NCBI GenBank assembly: GCA_002494165.1
Contig: DLBH01000017.1
Coordinates: forward strand, 1 to 6,306
Reading direction: 5' to 3'
Source of the DNA: Lachnospiraceae bacterium UBA7026
GTDB lineage: Bacteria > Bacillota > Clostridia > Lachnospirales > Lachnospiraceae
Length of the DNA stretch: 6,306 bases
Part shown: in pieces, positions 5,254 to 6,306 of the stretch
How the letters are laid out: each line of letters begins with the position of its first letter
How positions within the stretch are numbered: the stretch's first letter is position 1
Position numbers and translations under genes: made by a program
The notes under the pieces: generated by a model
Databases searched by the model: none
Seen by the model: the letters and a program-made list of their open reading frames with translations, nothing else
Told to the model about the DNA's origin: nothing

Positions 5254-6306
5254 TTACTCTGCAATAATCTTAATATATTTTTTCTTTCCTCTGCGGATGA
5301 CCTTGCCTTCTCCCTTGAAAGCATCCAGATCATAGGAAGCCTTGATATCCGCCACTTTTTCTCCGTCAACGGTGACGCCGCCCTGCTGGACATTTCTTCT
5401 TGCCTCAGACCGGGTCTGGGCAAGACCGCCCTTGACCAGAAGTCCCAGGATATCAATGGAACCATCCCTAAGGTCAGCCTCAGCCAATGTACAGGTTGGC
5501 ATATTGGCAGCGTCGCCCTGGCTGAAGAGAGCCTTGGAAGCATCCTCGGCCTTTTTTGCCTCTTCCTGGCCGTGAACGAGAGCCGTCAGTTCGTAGGCCA
5601 GAATCTCCTTGGCCTTGTTGAGCTGGCTGCCTTCCCACTGATCCATGGCATCAATCTCCTCTAGAGGAAGGAAGGTCAGCATACGGATGCACTTTAAGAC
5701 GTCGGCGTCAGCGATATTTCTCCAGTACTGGTAAAAGTCAAATGGGGAAGTCTTATTGGGATCCAGCCATACGGCACCGGACTGGGTCTTACCCATCTTC
5801 TTGCCCTCGGAATTCAGGAGCAGGGTGATGGTCATGGCATGGGCATCCTTGCCCAGCTTACGGCGGATCAGCTCGGTACCGGCCAGCATGTTGCTCCACT
5901 GGTCATTGCCGCCGAACTGCATATTACAGCCGTATTTCTGGAATAACTCATAGAAATCATAGGCCTGCATGATCATGTAATTGAACTCCAGGAAGGACAG
6001 ACCCTTCTCCATCCTCTGCTTATAGCACTCGGCACGGAGCATATTGTTAACGGAGAAATGAGGTCCTACCTCGCGGAGTACATCCACGTAGTTGAGGTCT
6101 AAAAGCCAGTCCGCATTGTTGACCATCATGGCTTTGCCGTCGGAAAAGTCGATAAAGCGGCTCATCTGCACCTTGAAGCAGTCGATATTATGCTGGATGG
6201 TCTCCTTGGTCATCATCTGTCTCATGTCCGTACGTCCGGATGGGTCACCGATCATACCTGTTCCGCCGCCTAAAAGGGCGATGGGCTTGTTGCCGGCCAT
6301 CTGCAG
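5254..6306 (-). CDS. tyrS: Tyrosyl-tRNA synthetase, N-terminus cut by the window edge
   Basis: Charges tRNA-Tyr with tyrosine. The open frame runs off the right edge; 350 codons plus the stop are present, and roughly the first 60-70 residues, including the HIGH-type ATP motif, are missing. The ATG at 6300 is internal (the frame continues upstream as LQM) and is not the start. Counting from that Met: LLGGGTGMIGDPSGRTDMR (9-27) is the conserved tyrosine/ATP pocket strand; FNYMIMQAYDF (106-116) and QFGGNDQWSNM (128-138) form the tyrosine and tRNA pocket; KMGKT (168-172) is the KMSKS-type loop; an S4 RNA-binding domain (about 283-345, GLAQTRSEARRNVQQGGVTVDG) closes the protein. It is the first visible gene of the unit. 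In Gram-positives tyrS is often controlled by a tyrosine T-box leader, which would lie outside this window. Confidence 0.97.
   Translation of the reverse strand: MQMAGNKPIALLGGGTGMIGDPSGRTDMRQMMTKETIQHNIDCFKVQMSRFIDFSDGKAMMVNNADWLLDLNYVDVLREVGPHFSVNNMLRAECYKQRMEKGLSFLEFNYMIMQAYDFYELFQKYGCNMQFGGNDQWSNMLAGTELIRRKLGKDAHAMTITLLLNSEGKKMGKTQSGAVWLDPNKTSPFDFYQYWRNIADADVLKCIRMLTFLPLEEIDAMDQWEGSQLNKAKEILAYELTALVHGQEEAKKAEDASKALFSQGDAANMPTCTLAEADLRDGSIDILGLLVKGGLAQTRSEARRNVQQGGVTVDGEKVADIKASYDLDAFKGEGKVIRRGKKKYIKIIAE

Noticed and set aside
4339..5664. A 441-codon open frame on the plus strand
   Set aside because: It lies antisense to ypsC and the end of tyrS, crosses their boundary, has no recognisable domain, and is explained by the GC-biased third codon positions of the real genes.
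6298..6300. ATG at 6300 as the tyrS start
   Set aside because: The frame stays open beyond it (LQ precedes) and starting there would omit the HIGH-type motif every tyrosyl-tRNA synthetase needs.

Overview
The window looks like chromosomal DNA from a Gram-positive anaerobe of the class Clostridia, most likely Lachnospiraceae. This rests on the style of the proteins (an RlmD/YefA-type rRNA methyltransferase, a stand-alone YpsC-type THUMP methyltransferase, a rdgB-yfcE pair), strong AGGAGG-type ribosome binding sites, moderate GC in the genes and AT-rich spacers. The genus cannot be named from the sequence alone. All six genes lie on the minus strand, so transcription runs from high to low coordinates.

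Right to left: a tyrosyl-tRNA synthetase whose N-terminus is cut by the window edge (5254-6306) is followed after 27 bases by a THUMP-domain RNA methyltransferase of the YpsC/RlmL family (4051-5226). That gene overlaps the XTP/dITP pyrophosphatase rdgB (3474-4058) by 8 bases. After a 191-base gap comes a YfcE-type metallophosphoesterase (2767-3282), closed by a strong intrinsic terminator (2722-2761). These four genes read as one housekeeping unit for translation and nucleotide-pool hygiene, although the gap before yfcE leaves room for a second promoter.

Immediately after that terminator a new unit starts. A candidate promoter (2682-2710) drives an unusual protein with an N-terminal Cro/XRE-like helix-turn-helix fused to a GNAT acetyltransferase (1693-2655). 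A 123-base AT-rich spacer (with no visible terminator) separates it from rlmD, a 23S rRNA uracil-5-methyltransferase with its Fe-S cysteines and catalytic cysteine intact (123-1577). rlmD ends at a perfect 10-bp hairpin terminator (65-92). The last bases, 1-64, hold no recognisable gene.

The least ordinary part is the HTH-GNAT gene and its flanks. An 8-base word, TTTATGCA, occurs exactly three times in the two AT-rich spacers on either side of it, once overlapping the putative -35 box and twice (32 bp apart, with a degenerate copy between) ahead of rlmD. This suggests a self-regulating, possibly acetyl-CoA-linked or ligand-linked switch that may also control rlmD. That is inference. Otherwise the window is conserved housekeeping DNA; I see no CRISPR array, insertion sequence, prophage gene, tRNA or rRNA.
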